Source of the DNA: Prunus persica
Taxonomy: Eukaryota > Streptophyta > Magnoliopsida > Rosales > Rosaceae
Length of the DNA stretch: 64,000 nucleotides
Assembly: GCF_000346465.2 (NCBI RefSeq)
Contig: NC_034009.1
Coordinates: forward strand, 19,115,606-19,179,605
Direction: 5' to 3'
The notes below the pieces were generated by a model, which was given only the letters and a program-made list of their open reading frames with translations, was not told the origin of the DNA and searched no databases. Each line of letters opens with the position of its first letter. Within the stretch, counting starts at the first letter, position 1. Positions 23,624-35,965 of this stretch are shown piece after piece. Made by a program: the position numbers and the translations under genes.

Positions 23624-26315
23624 TGACAGGACCCGACCCAAATTTCACTTTGGAATCTGAGCCAAACCTGTGCGTGTCCGACACCTGGCAGGTGTTGGGT
23701 ACACTTGACAAAATTTCCTTTCTAACAAAAACCAAAATTTACCTCAAGTTTGACTTATGCCGACAATTTGGAAGAATCTCCCCTATAAATACTAGTTTCC
23801 CAAAAATTTCACACCTGTATGAAAAGCAATTTATAACCACAACCATTCAGCATGCACCAAGTTTGAATTCAAGCAATCAAATCTCAAATCTCTACGGCCT
23901 CAGGCCTCTTTAAAACGAATAAATCATTCTACCAACTGAAACTGATCCCAACTTTTGGAACAACAAGAATATGTTAACATATTTCAATATAACTTAACTG
24001 AACAGCTTTTCAATCACTTGGTCTCGTGGCTGCACCTAGTAATTCTAGGTTGCCTACGTACCCATAACAAGGGAACAAGCCACACATAGTTCTTTCCCTT
24101 TGTTTTATTGACAAGTTAAGTATTCAACTATTATGCTTACCACCTGTTTTGCAACATCAAATAAGAAAAGAAATTAAAAAGGAAAAGAAAATATTGAGAG
24201 GAGAGTAACTTTTAAATTGGAAAAGAAACACAAGGAGAACAAAACGGGTATAGAAAATTAAGTAACAACATGGTAAAATAAAACTTCACTCAAGAAAATA
24301 ATCGTGAATTATACTAAAATCCTTAAAATTTAGAAAACCCTTAATCCTTGTCTCTTAAGTAGGAAAACATATATTAAAACCTTTGCTCATAAATACCAAG
24401 ATAAAATCCTCAATTTTTAGTTTATAACATCTCAAAACTTAATTACTCTCCAAAAAGATAAAATCCGTCAATTCCCTTAATATACCGTCAATTCCAATAT
24501 TAACCCGTCAATTCCAGTAATAATCCGTCAATTCCTTGTGTCCCATAATGTGACACATCCTCACAGGCCTCGAAAACACAAAGTCAACTAGAGCCGCATT
24601 CCTCGCAGGCCTCGGAGACACAAAGTCAACCGAGCCGCAATCCTCGCAAGCCTTGGAGACACAAATTCAACCGAGCTGCAATCCTCACACCACACAGTTC
24701 ATGCGTCCCCGAAGCTCGTGGGGCATTATCATAAATGACAAACTGTTTCATAGCAACTTGGGGGGTACCCTAGGGTGGGTTTGAAAACCTTATACCGAAA
24801 CTTATCATAAAATTTCCGATACTCCACAAATCCATATCTCAAATGTTTTCTCAACTTTCTAAAAATCAGTTCTCAACTACCTTTGAATTTATACCTTATA
24901 CTGTTGAGAACTAGGGTCCATAATTTATCATTTTCAAACCACTGAGTATATATATATATATATGTATAAATATTAAATATAGACATGTACTTAGATATTT
25001 AACTAATTTATTATTCACGTCGAAATCCGATTACAAAGTAACTCATAAACATTAAATCATCCTATAACACTCAGTCATACACTTTAATAATACTCATAAT
25101 AATAATAATTAGACAAGTAACAAGATAAACTTTGAATATCATGATATAACATAAAATCAATTCAAACATAATCAAGATAATGCACACACAGTCAAGCCTC
25201 GTTTGCATGGTCGTTCAAGCACTTCTCGAAGGGTGAAACTACCTCGAAAGACTCATAGTCAACCAAGGGTCAAACTGTCCAAACATGGTCAACAGGGCCC
25301 GTGGGGCCCACGGCCTCCAATTCTCGATCCGAAAGTTCCTACAAGTTTAACAAGGTTTAATAAGCATATCCTGCAAGTTTGGTCTGAATCGAACGGTCAG
25401 ATCACTCGCGATCAGATGGTTATGGTTAACGCAAACTTTAAGTCATTGAATCGAAGTATCTGGGACTCTGATTCAAGATCAGCAAATTCCTACATGATCC
25501 TAGAGATGCCTAGATCAACATATATTGAAATGAAGTCGATCCAATGGTCCGAACATATCGAACCCGGATAACGCCTGTTATGTGATGTCCGATCGACGAT
25601 CAAATGATAACCAAGTTCATATCTAAGCATACCGTCGTGCTCGTGACGACATAGGATCATTTTAGGACTCAATGACAGGCTACCAAGTGGCCCACGCGCC
25701 GGCAGCACGTGGGTGTCCCAAGCGATTCTGGTGATCAGAAAATCTCCAAACTGCCAGTCAAGACTTATACCTACGTGATCAGAACATTGAGTGGAGCAAC
25801 TTTTGTTCTTGGACCTACCCCAAAAAGTCAACGGAAGTGACCGGAATCGGAGGCCGAAATCGGCCAAAACTTCTATCGCTTAATTAACCCCCAAAATGCA
25901 GAAATTTCTCCTAAATATCACAACCAGTAGCTAGAACACCTCGAGAGGACGAGAAAGCATACCTGGATCGCAAGATTTGGTGGCCGGAGGCATCTGAACG
26001 AACGAGGGAAAATTTTTGACAAAAACCGACGACATTTCTCGACTTTCCGGCGAGCACAGAGGGCGGCGGCAGCTAGGAATGGTCGAGAAAGGAAGAGGAC
26101 GTGACGGCAGTTCCAACATGACCGGTCCTATGGCCGATGGTTGTGTGTGGGGCGGCGATGGCTTGGAGAAGCCACTAATTGGAAGAAAAATCGAGGGGGA
26201 GGGGGTTTTGCTCGTTTTTGGGGGGAGGGGGGGGAGGTTTTCAATTTTTGTTCATTTGTGTTTACAATTTTCGTTCGCTTGTCACTATTTTTTTGTTATT
26301 TTAAAAAAAAATTTC
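23624..26315 (-). mobile_element. Third LTR of the long LTR family, minus strand (5' end truncated)
   Basis: The plus-strand start TGACAGGACCCGACCC parallels TGAAAGGACCCGCCCC of the solo LTR. Later landmarks are shared: CCCCTATAAAT and CCCAAAAATTTC near 23790-23810, GCTGCACCTAGTAATTCTAGGT (24028), ACTCATAGTCAACCAAGGGTC (25251) and CACGCGCCGGCAGC (25693). A triplicated block with CCTCGCAGGCCTCGGAGACA lies at 24550-24690. No TGTTACA-type terminus is found on the right. It seems cut off near 26315, where Athila-like sequence begins. ORFs inside it are not considered genes. Confidence 0.65.
24947..24963. repeat. (TA)n microsatellite
   Basis: Eight TA units within the minus-strand LTR. Confidence 0.9.
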
Positions 26316-26329
26316 ATACAACCAATGCT

Positions 26330-27761
26330 ATGGAGCTGCCATTGAGATTTTCATATCAGAAATTTTACACTTCACAAAGCTTTTGCTCTTAGAATTCTTG
26401 TGGCTAAAGTACCATGCTCAGATTCTTGAAGGAGAATAGTGGAGACTACCCTAGTGAGCTATTTCGAGCCTAATTGCTTTCTTGAGAGGGTTTAAAGTGT
26501 TTCTATTCCTCATCTCTACTTATTTTCTTCAATTCACTCTAAATGATCTCATTGTTCCATTTTGATTGAATACTAAGGATGATTCTCTTTACAGATATCA
26601 GGTGCGTGCTCTCACCCATGAATGAACTCATTGAAGTGATGCTAGGCTCTGCGTGTATAACCATTTTCTGTGCTTTCTTTTCACCCTACCCATTCGTGTG
26701 TTCCATCAGCTCTCTTGCAGCCAAACACTTCAAGCCTTTTTCTTCTATCACCCTCATAATTCCCCTAACTTTGTATCTCAATCAGAGATATTTAACCTAT
26801 TATAGCCATACCCTATAGCTTAGAAATATACCAAGGTGTGCCAAGATAAAGTTTGAAGCAAGGAGGTTGCTGCCACATGCCCAAATGTAAATTGGTGTGA
26901 ATCTATGCAATAAAGTTAAAGAAGAAGTAGATCAAGTCAAAAAAAAAAAAAAAAAAAAAGATAAAGAGAAAGTGTTTCGATTTGATCTAAATGTGAAATA
27001 TAAAGTCTATGCCAGATGATGCTATGAAGTTGCAGCCATACCATTCTAAATCAATGATACCTTGCAGATCAATGAAGAATGCAACCTTGGTATGTTCTTA
27101 AGTTAGTTGTGTTCCTTCCAATTCTTCCACTTCCCTTAACCTTAGCCTTTCATTACAACCTTGTGAAAGACCTAGCTGATCTTTGAGGATGTATTCATGG
27201 GTGCTGGTATGTATGTGTGTATCTCTACTCTTAGTATTTGATTCCCTTCATGAGATCTAACCAAATATTGTGCTTCTATTTCATATACTCACTTATGCTT
27301 GTTTGAGAGAATAAAACCATAGGTTCTGAGTGATTGAGTGCTAGATGTGAGAATTAGAGTTGAAGCATGTTCTTCCTTCAAGATTTGAGTATGTTTACTT
27401 TGAAGCCGTGTGCCTTTGAGCTATAGCTTCCACTTTACACACTTGTTGATCATCTATCTTGGCAACTCTATGGTGTTGGATGCATGATTAAAGTTTTCTT
27501 TCATTAGTTGTTTTCAAAGTTAGTTTTCTAACCTTTTGGTGTTAGAGAGTCAGTAAAGCGTTTGTGGGTATCGTTTCTGTTAAACCCTCAGGAGACACAA
27601 CTCTTTCGATTAGGGATGCCGAGAGGTTTAAAGGCTTGTTGCATATGCACATTGCAATCGAGTTACCTACAGAAGTGGTTTAGTTAACTTCTTGTTTTGT
27701 TTTCAACTTTATTCTCTTTTGTTTTGCTCGAGGACTAGCAAAATCTAGGTCTGGGGGTATT
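26330..27761 (+). mobile_element. Athila-like retrotransposon 3' internal region
   Basis: Non-coding DNA ending in a polypurine-like TCTAGGTCTGGGGGTATT (27745-27761) directly before an LTR, as in plant Athila-type gypsy elements. A 20-base poly-A run lies at 26940-26959. The 79-codon ORF at 26579 (hydrophobic) may be a scrap of the env-like ORF these elements carry, but is not diagnostic. Confidence 0.5.
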
Positions 27762-29349
27762 TGATCAGTTCACAATTGTATATCATTTTGTACCCTTCTA
27801 GCTTATGATTTGGTTATGTTATTGAGTCAAACGTGTGCTTTTAATCCCTTTTCTGTTTATCATTCAGTTCATTGGGCCTTAGGTAGCAATGGTGCCTTTG
27901 GATAAGAAAAGATGCAAAATGGTGCAAAAACGAGCAGACTGGGTTAGCAACTCATTTCGGCCTTAACATCTTTCTCCGAACTTGGATTGGCCCAAATAAT
28001 ATGTAGTTGGAAAGATGAGAGTCTGAACTTCAAGATGGACTACTCAAATGCATCAGATTATGAAGTTGAGCCCAATTCGTGAGCCCATATACACACCAGG
28101 CTCAGGATTGCAGTTTCCAGTTGTTGAGCCTTGGATACTTTCTTTGCCTTGGATACTTTCTTTGAGCCATGTGACTCACCACATCTGTCCTTGACTTTAG
28201 ACCAGACATGTTGAGCAATTTAGGGAGGTGCGTCAGCTACTCAAGTGCAAAGGAGTCACTCCATTGACCAATAATTCACTCCAGCCATCTTATATCAATT
28301 CATTCAGCCCAAAATCATGAGGGAGAGCTCCAACAAGCCTTCCTTCCATTTTCCTACGAATTTCTTCTTTCTCTGCCATCACCAACCACCCAAACTCATC
28401 CCAAATCACCTCTTTAGTTGCCATACTCTAGACATGAGAAAGTTCTTGGAGTAGCATTAGACGTGGAGAAGCACCTGGAGAAGCCTTGGAAACCACAAGC
28501 AACTTCAGAATTGGGTTTCTCTACTCTTATTGCATTCAATATGTTTTCTCATTTTTGCTTAAGTTTCATTTCCATTATGAGTAGCTAAATTCATAACTAG
28601 GGCTATGATGTAACCTAACATGAATATTTTGGATTTATAAGTTGAAGTTTTGAGTTTCAAGTTTGATTCATGATTCATATTCCTATTCTTTATGCTTATC
28701 AGTTAATATGCTTGTTTGGATGATTGATCACCATTAGGAACTTGTATATTAGCTACCTTGGTTTGAATCAAGAGTAGACACCATGCTTTGATTTGAATTG
28801 AACTATGAATAAGAAAAGTATGTATGGACATTCGACAACAGGGATTAGATACATGCTTGGTTGTTTAAATTATTCTTCTATGCTTAATGGGTTCCTAATG
28901 CTTAATTTAGATTAGACAACAAATGATCAAGTTAGGGAATTAGGAGCACAAGGTTAGGACCAGACACCATGGCCTAATCATACTTTAGCTAGAATCAATC
29001 TTTGAATCCGAATGAGACTTGTCACTTGACTCCTTATAACCCAGAATTGAATTGTTATGGTGAATCGAATGCCCTAGTCTCCCAATCAGTTTTCCAGCCT
29101 ACAAAAGTACTCTTTGTTACATTTGTTCACTTTGCTTTTGTTTGAAATTTCGTTTTGCCTCATTTGTTCAACAATTACAATCATTCTTGCTTTAAATTCT
29201 ATTTTAGACTTAACCTCCTACTTTCTTGAATTTGGTAATCTAAGTACATAACTAATTTTAACTTCTCAGTCCTCGTGGGTACGACCTCGTACTTGTCTTG
29301 CTATACTACTAATTGGCCCGTACAATTGCGAGTTAACATTTTAACAACA
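27762..29349 (+). mobile_element. Athila-like 3' LTR
   Basis: It runs from TGATCAGTTCACAATTG after the polypurine tract to ...TTAACAACA at 29349. Near the end is TCCTCGTGGGTACGACCTCG (29271-29290), a block common at the 3' end of plant Athila/Tat LTRs. The element's 5' half is not in the window, so the right boundary rests on the CA ending only. Confidence 0.55.
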
Positions 29350-29780
29350 TTGATCAAGGCTCCTCAAGGAAGGTAAAGACTATGAGTCTCTCTGTTTTAC
29401 AATAAGTAATGATAGTTGGAATTAGCTGTTAATCACTAAGCTTCAAAGTAGAGTGGTGAGGGGCATGATAGAGGGGTGAGTTGATGAGTTTTTATTTATT
29501 TATTTAAATTTAATTTTTTTAAATTTTATAAATAATTTTTTTTTAATGCTGGGTGTGTATTTAGGGGTAGTTTGAGAAGATAATGGAGTTTTCTTAGAAA
29601 TTGTAATAATTTGAATTAGAAGTTGGGGAAAACTTAGAATATGGGGTAAACAAAGAGAAGTGCAGGGTTTAAATAGAAAAACTTTTTTAGGAATTCAGAA
29701 AATATAAAATTTGACACATTGGTAATTGCCTTAGTTGGATCCTAGTAATTTGTCTTTAGCCAAGAAAAAAAATATACAGT
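29350..29780. other. AT-rich spacer, no gene seen
   Basis: T/A homopolymer-rich sequence. It ends with a purine run, TTTGGGGGTGG (29780-29790), that could be another polypurine tract. No coding signal. Confidence 0.4.
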
Positions 29781-29814
29781 TTGGGGGTGGTCAAATTTCC
29801 CCATATCTACCAAC

Positions 29815-30085
29815 TCAGAGACCTCCAACGTGAGATCTGCCAAGGTGAGTTCTGTGAAGCTAGTATCGTCGAGCGAAGATCTGTGAAGGTGAGTTCCGCC
29901 GAAATGAGATCTGCCAAGGTGAGATCCATAGAGGTGAGTTTTGTGGAGGTGAGATTTGCAAAGGTGAAATCCGCCGAGGTGAGTTCTGCCAAGGTGAGAT
30001 CCACGGAGGTGAGTTCTGTCAAGGTGAGATCTGTCAAGTTGATGTTTGCTAAAGGTGAGATTTGCCAAGGAGGAATCTCCAAATC
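29815..30085. repeat. 15-bp tandem repeat, ~17 degenerate copies
   Basis: Units resemble GGTGAGTTCTGCCAA / GGTGAGATCCGCCGA with a 15-base period. Because 15 is divisible by 3, several frames on both strands stay open. On the minus strand one frame reads as five-residue repeats (ADLTL, AELTS, ANLTS). The repeat begins right after the spacer and is followed by LTR-like sequence. Confidence 0.85.
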
Positions 30086-30089
30086 CTCT

Positions 30090-31250
30090 AGAGAGTTGGT
30101 CCAAGAAAGTGGCCTCCATCAGCTAAGGATCCGTTGACCAAGGATGAGGCCTTCGTCGGCAAAGTCTAGAACTCCAAAGCTCTAGAATTCCAGAAATTCA
30201 GAGGTCACAAGGTTACGCCAGATGTCAAGATGAAGTCTTGAAGGTTTAAGCCCAAGCCACGAATTCAAACCCAGGATTTCTAGAGGATTGCATGCATGTG
30301 ACGGAGGCTTCATAAGGAAAGAAAATAAGGAGACTGATGACAATCTAGAATTTTTCAAAAGAAAGAGAGAATCAAGTAATCAGAATATCTCCATCAATGT
30401 GATCCCACGGATTTAGGATGCCTCAAAAGAAATGAGTTTCAAAAGAGTGGACCTCGTGCCATTTAATGGCCAACCCATGGGTTGGCAGATGCCCTTATAT
30501 AAACGTCATCAGACGAAGGGAGAAGACACATCATCAGACACACAAACCTATTTTTCATCTCACACTTTTCTTTTCCTAGAAATAGAATTTTAGTTTTGAA
30601 GCACTTAGTATAGCAAGTTCTTCATTTTCTTAGTGTAAATTTACTTTCTTGCTATTTACATTATCTTGCTTTTAAATTCATAATTATTTAAATTGTTTTG
30701 TTATCGAATTTCGTTTAAGCATTTTTATTAAGTTTAATTTCAGTGCTTTATCATTCTTGTTATTTTTCATTTTGCTCTTTGTTTAATTTACGTTCGTTTA
30801 TCGCTTTGATCTATTTTATCGCACTTTAATTATTGTCTTTAAGTTTAATCACATCTTTAATTTAATTGCATCATTTTCACTTAAAAAATCTAAAAATCAC
30901 AAAAACATCCGCACCAAGCTTAACCATCCTCGAGCCCAAGGAAGTGCAAGAACCTAGGCCAAGAGGAGGTTCCTTGCTTGGCCAATCAGTCACTTGATCA
31001 AAAGTCAGAAGCGCAACATATCTATCCAACCTTTTCCATCCAAGCCATTTGGTGACTTGGTGGTGGCACGCCTACGCATCTTGAAGAAGAAGGACCAAAA
31101 GTTCCTTCCGTCAGCCACCTCAGCCGAAAAGAGGAAAACAAATACTAAACTGGGTTGTAGGCAAGAAAAAATGAGTTCGAAAGGGAAAAGTTAAAATTTC
31201 TACCATAAGCCACCTTAGCGTTATGAAGCCTAGATCGACCTAGTAATTTA
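30090..31250 (+). mobile_element. LTR-like promoter and leader of an unidentified retroelement
   Basis: TATATAAA at 30496-30503 is followed by a C/A-rich transcript-start region (ACATCATCAGACACACAAACC near 30530) and a long T-rich tract to about 30880. Then comes a gag-leader-like stretch with GGTGGCACGCCTACGCATC (31062-31080). No LTR pair or target duplication is visible, so this is a composition-based call. Confidence 0.35.
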
Positions 31251-31569
31251 CCAATGCGGGACTCAATATACCAATCTAGGGTGTTAAATTTTCCACTACT
31301 TAAATGAATGACTCCTCGTTAGGGCCTACAATTTGATCATTAACAATCTTTGTCAAGATCCACACCCATGTCCCCAATCACACATGATAAAGTCCACCGA
31401 GTTGGCTCTACTACATGTCACAACAACTACATAAAATTTAACTTTTCCTAGTTTTTTTTGTTCTTTTCAAAATCTGCAACCATCTCTTGCAATAAGACAT
31501 TTAATTAAGCAAGTAGCCCCATGCACTTTTGTATCTTGCTAGCTGCTCGTATCACTACCACATTTTACA

Positions 31570-31985
31570 CTTTGCGCGACGAAGAGAATTTCGTCGCGCA
31601 AAATACATTGTAGTCGCACAAATTTTAACGCGACAGAAACTTCGTCGCGCAGAATCCGTCGTGCAAAGATCGTGAAGAAAGACTTTGCACGACCAAGTTT
31701 TTTCATTGGTCGCGCAAAGTGACTTTGCGCGACGAAAAAATATTGGTCGCGCAAAGTCTCAAAAATTTTTATAAAAATAAAAAATTCCTGCGTCCCATTT
31801 TTGGTACCCGCCTACATTTTTAGAGTTTTGCGCGACGAATACTAACGTCGCGCAAATATTTGCGCGACGAATACTAACGTCGCGCAAATATTTGCGCGAC
31901 TAAATATTTTTTGTGTTTTAAATTTTTTTAATTAAAATAAACTAATTTAATAGTTTGCTCTACAAAATATTTTGTCGCGCAAGGT
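31570..31985. repeat. Left subterminal repeats of the non-autonomous CACTA
   Basis: Repeated TTTGCGCGACGAA and TTCGTCGCGCAAA (also TTGGTCGCGCAAAG) arranged as short inverted pairs. In CACTA elements such motifs are binding sites for the TNPA-type protein; that role is inferred here. Confidence 0.85.
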
Positions 31986-32849
31986 TTTTGACTTTTTGTT
32001 TTATTATTTCTTTAATATTAATTTATTTATATTAGTTTATTCAAATTATTACATTTTAAATTTAATTTAATTGTATGATTTTTTTTAAATCACTTTAATT
32101 TAAGTTGATATTAATTTTTTCGAATTTTTACTTTTTAAATTTAATTTAATTGTAAGATTTTTCTTAATTACTTTAATTTAAATTGACATATTCAAAAATA
32201 AAATTACTTATGAAAAATAGTGATCAAATTATCCAATAAATATATATATAATATTCAAAATGTACACATAAATTAACAAAGTACAATAATAAAATCCTAA
32301 TACAAGAGTATTGTGGTGGTAGTGGCGGATGATATGTTTTGATAGCTTCCTAATCCTCAACTTTAGGCATCAAAGTCTCGATGATTACCTACAAAAAAAT
32401 AAATATGGTCAAATAACAACAACAACAACAACAAAAAGAATGCATAATCTCCCCTAAAATTGTTATACCACAAATCCAACCCAAACTCCAATCTCTCCCC
32501 TTTACTTAACCCCAAACCCCACACAAACTCAAAACTAACTCCAAAAACACATATTAATGAAAAAAATTTAAAATTTGGAGAGAATATACCTTTTGGCAAG
32601 ATTGAGAGGGAGAAGTGAGTGTGAGAGAATTAGATAAGATAGTGATAGAGAGATGAGAGAGTGAGAGATAGTGAAAAGATAGATGAGAGAGTGAGTGAGA
32701 GTGAGAGATAGTGAAGAGAGATATGAGAGATTAAGTGAGAGGAGTGAGTGTGAGAGAAAAGGTGGAATTTGGGGAGAGGGAAAGAGAGAGGAGAGGTAAG
32801 AGTAGAGAAAGACATTGAGAAAATGGTGGAGGAGTTATTTTGGTTTTAA

Positions 32850-33475
32850 AAGTTTTGCGCGACGAATATAGGAATATTGGTCGCGCAAAGTGCAAAAAAA
32901 ATTTTTTTTTTTTAAAAATTTCCCGCATCCCATTTTTGGTTCCCGCCAAAATTTAACTTTGCGCGACGAAAAATACATATTGGTCACGCAAAGTCTAAAA
33001 AAAATTATTTTTTTTTTAAAAAAATTCCCGCATCCCATTTTTGGTACTCGCCAAAATTTAACTTTGCGCGACGAATATAGGAATATTGGTCGCGCAAAGT
33101 CTAAAAAAAATTGTTTTTTTAAAAAAAAATTTCCCGCATCCCATTTTTGGTACCCGCCAAAATTTTTAAATTTTTGCGCCACGAAAAGTACATATTGGTC
33201 GCGCAAAGTCTAAAACAATTATATAAAAAAAGTCCCGCGTCCCATTTTTGGTACCCGCCCAAATTTTTGCTCGACAAAAAATATATATTGGTCGCGCAAA
33301 GTTTTGAGTGACAAAAAATATTGGTCGCGCAAAGTCTAAAGTTTTTTTTTTTAATTTTAAAAACCCGCGTCCCATTTTTGGTACTCGCCCAAATGTTTTG
33401 AGTTTTGCACGACGAACTGTTGGTCGCGCAAACTTTTGAGAGACGAAAAATTGGTTCGTAGCACAATATTTATAA
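32850..33475. repeat. ~100-bp tandem repeats with embedded CACTA subterminal motifs
   Basis: About six copies of a unit made of GCGCGACGAA ... TTGGTCGCGCAAAG, a T/A-rich bridge and CCCATTTTTGGTACCCGCC. The last phrase lies at 32929, 33022, 33130, 33240 and 33370, with an earlier copy at 31795. The minus-strand ORFs here are by-products of the repeat. Confidence 0.85.
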
Positions 33476-33639
33476 AAATAATTGTTTTGAATAAGAAAAA
33501 ATAAAAAAAATTATTTTATAATTTAAAATATAATTAAGGTGAAAGCTACTTAATAAATGTATATACTATTCAATTTCTTAAGTGTTATACGTACAAAATA
33601 AATAAATTTAAAACTACTTAATAAATATATATATATATA

Positions 33640-34925
33640 CACACACACCGTTCAACGATCCAACCGTAAGACTTGTTTGTATATACTTCAAGATCGTATA
33701 CCCCAAAAATCGCAAAAAACAAATATTCAGATATCTAGTAACGGGACAAAACTTTTCGATAGTTATAAATGAAAAATCACGATTTAACGGTTATTTTAAC
33801 TCCGATTTTGATGATTTTTTTACAGGTACACTCCTTGACCCTATATGAATACAATGACTGAATTTGATCTTCAATTTAAAACATTTGCACTAGTGGATAC
33901 CACAAAATCTTATGTTATATTTAACGAAAGTATAAATAAACTCTTAATTGTTAGTGAATATATTGTTTTGATGGCATATGCATTCTACGAAACTAGTTTC
34001 AACGATCCAACCGTCAAACTTGTTTTTTTATACTTCGAGATCATATACGCCAAAAATCGGAAAAATAAACATTCATAGATCAAGTAATGGACAAAACTTT
34101 TCGACGGTTATAAATAAAAAATCATGATTTAACGGTTATTTTAACTCCGACTTTGATGATTTTTTACAGCTACACTCCTTGACCCTATATGAATACAATG
34201 ACTGAATTTGATCTTCAATTTAAAATATTTACACTAGTGGATACCACAAAATCTTATGTTATATTTAACGAAAATATAAATAAACTCTTAATTGTTAGTG
34301 AATATATTGTTTTGATGGCATACACATTCTACAAAACTAGTTTCAACGATCCAACCGTCAAACTTGTTTGTTTATACTTCGAGATCATGTACGCCAAAAA
34401 TCGAAAAAAATAAGCATTCATAGATCAAGTAACGGGATAAAACTTTCGACGGTTATAAATGAAAAATCATGATTTAACGGTTATTTTAACTCCGATTTTG
34501 ATGATTTTTTACAGCTACACTCCTTGACCCTATATGAATACAATGACTGAATTTGATCTTCAATTTAAAATATTTACACTAGTGGATACCACAAAATCTT
34601 ATGTTATATTTAACGAAAGTATAAATAAACTCTTAATTGTTAGTGAATATATTATTTTGATGGCATATGCATACAAAAAAACTAGTTTCAACGATCCAAC
34701 CGTCAAACTTGTTTGTTTATACTTCGAGATCATATACGCCAAAAATCGGAAAAAATAAACATTCAGAGATCAAGTAATGGGACAAAACTCTTTGACGGTT
34801 ATAATGAAAAATCACGATTTAACGGTTATTTTAACTCCGATTTTGATGATTTTTTAAAGCTACACTCCTTGACCCTATATGAATACAATGAACTAATTCG
34901 ATCGTCAATTTAAAATATATATTTT
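33640..34925. repeat. 345-bp tandem repeats, nearly four copies
   Basis: CTTGACCCTATATGAATACA recurs at about 33836, 34180, 34525 and 34869. Each unit includes CAACGATCCAACCGTCAAACTT and TCATGATTTAACGGTTATTT. Each copy holds a similar 74-77-codon ORF, explained by copying rather than by selection. A reverse-oriented pair of diverged copies lies inside the large CACTA at 45290-45880. Confidence 0.9.
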
Positions 34926-35089
34926 CTAACAAAAACCCAATCCGAACAACAATAATATATTTTTCTAACAAAAATCCGATCCGATCTAAAATAATAAATT
35001 TAAAGCTACTTAATAAATATATATACCGTTTAATTTTCTTAAGTGTTATGCATACAAAATAAAAAACAAAAATAAATTAGTTTAGGTGA

Positions 35090-35520
35090 CAAAATGTTTG
35101 GATTACGTCATGCAAAGATTTTAAAAAATAATTTTTTATTTTTATTTATTTTTATAAGGACTTTGCCCGACGAAGTTTACTTTTCGTCACACAAAGTCAC
35201 TTTGAGCGACGAATTATTTTTCGTCGCGCAATACTTTGAGCAACGATGTATTGTCGTCGCGCAAGAAGTTTACTTTTCGTCGCGCAAAGTCACTTTGAGC
35301 GACGAATTATTTTTCGTCGCGCAATACTTTGAGCAACGATGTATTATCGTCGCGCAAAAGTTTATCGCGTGAAGTGACTTTGCGCGACGAATTAATTTTC
35401 GTCACGCAAAATTTGGTCGCGCAAGACTTTGAGTGACAAAGTTTCAAGTTTCGTCGCGCAAAGTGACTTTGAGCGACGAATAGTTTTTCGTCGCGCAAAA
35501 TTTGGTCGCGCAAGGATATT
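35090..35520. repeat. Right subterminal repeats of the non-autonomous CACTA
   Basis: A dense array of CGTCGCGCAAAG and CTTTGAGCGACGAA. A ~100-bp block (CGCGCAAGAAGTTTACTTTTCG type) is duplicated at 35165-35350. Confidence 0.85.
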
Positions 35521-35627
35521 TTTTTACTAGTGTATTATTCATGAAGGATATTTTATTTGGAAACTGGAATCCACTTTAATTGAAATATCTTTTCATTGAA
35601 AAGAAAAATGCTTCGAAAGGACTATTT

Positions 35628-35965
35628 AAGAATCTATCCCCAAAAAAAAAAAAAAAAAAAAAACTATTAAGAAATCCAAATGAAAATATTCGATAATCAA
35701 AAATTAATTAATTTCATGTGTAGGTATACAAAACAAAATATGAAGGATAAATATTGACTTTCACTAAACTTGATATGTAAAAGCTACAACTGATTTTGCT
35801 TTCACAAAAAAAAATATTAAAAGCATCCGATACATCAAGTGTCATGTTGTTTCACACACACTCTTCGTCAAGACTTGTATAAAACTTTAATTCCTCCAAT
35901 ATCGTCGTCATGCAAATACTGGTTGGTGGCTCCAGAAGCTATGTAGGGGTACATGACAGCTCCCT
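35628..35965 (-). pseudogene. Duplicated 3' end of the matrixin gene
   Basis: This aligns with 37227-37545 in the same orientation with a few percent differences and small indels. It covers the 3' flank and the last ~32 codons (stop at 35868-35870) through the Met-turn (VMYPYI). It stops abruptly at 35965, where CACTA-type sequence begins, so it is a truncated copy with no catalytic domain. Confidence 0.9.

Larger units (their letters stand above)
31553..35532. mobile_element. Non-autonomous CACTA element, 3,980 bp, TSD tat
   Basis: The left end is CACTACCACATTTTACACTT, and the right end is the reverse complement of CACTAGTAAAAAAATATCC. TAT at 31550-31552 and 35533-35535 is the expected 3-bp target duplication. 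Subterminal blocks at both ends carry the same TTTGCGCGACGAA palindromes as the 39187-50013 element, and the left ends of the two are nearly the same (compare CACTACTACATTTTACCCTT, the rc right end of the large element). There is no transposase ORF. The interior is tandem repeats and AT-rich DNA, so mobilisation would need enzymes from the larger relative. Confidence 0.9.

Noticed and set aside
25203..26392. Several 80-125-codon ORFs
   Set aside because: They lie in a non-coding LTR related to 10497-12993, and the corresponding frames are not conserved there.
29742..30119. ORFs on both strands suggesting a pentapeptide-repeat gene
   Set aside because: The 15-bp tandem repeat keeps several frames open at once; there is no start context, domain or splice evidence.
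33845..34758. Three similar 74-77-codon ORFs (MNTMTEFDLQ...)
   Set aside because: They are copies of one 345-bp tandem repeat. Their similarity reflects duplication, and there is no known domain.
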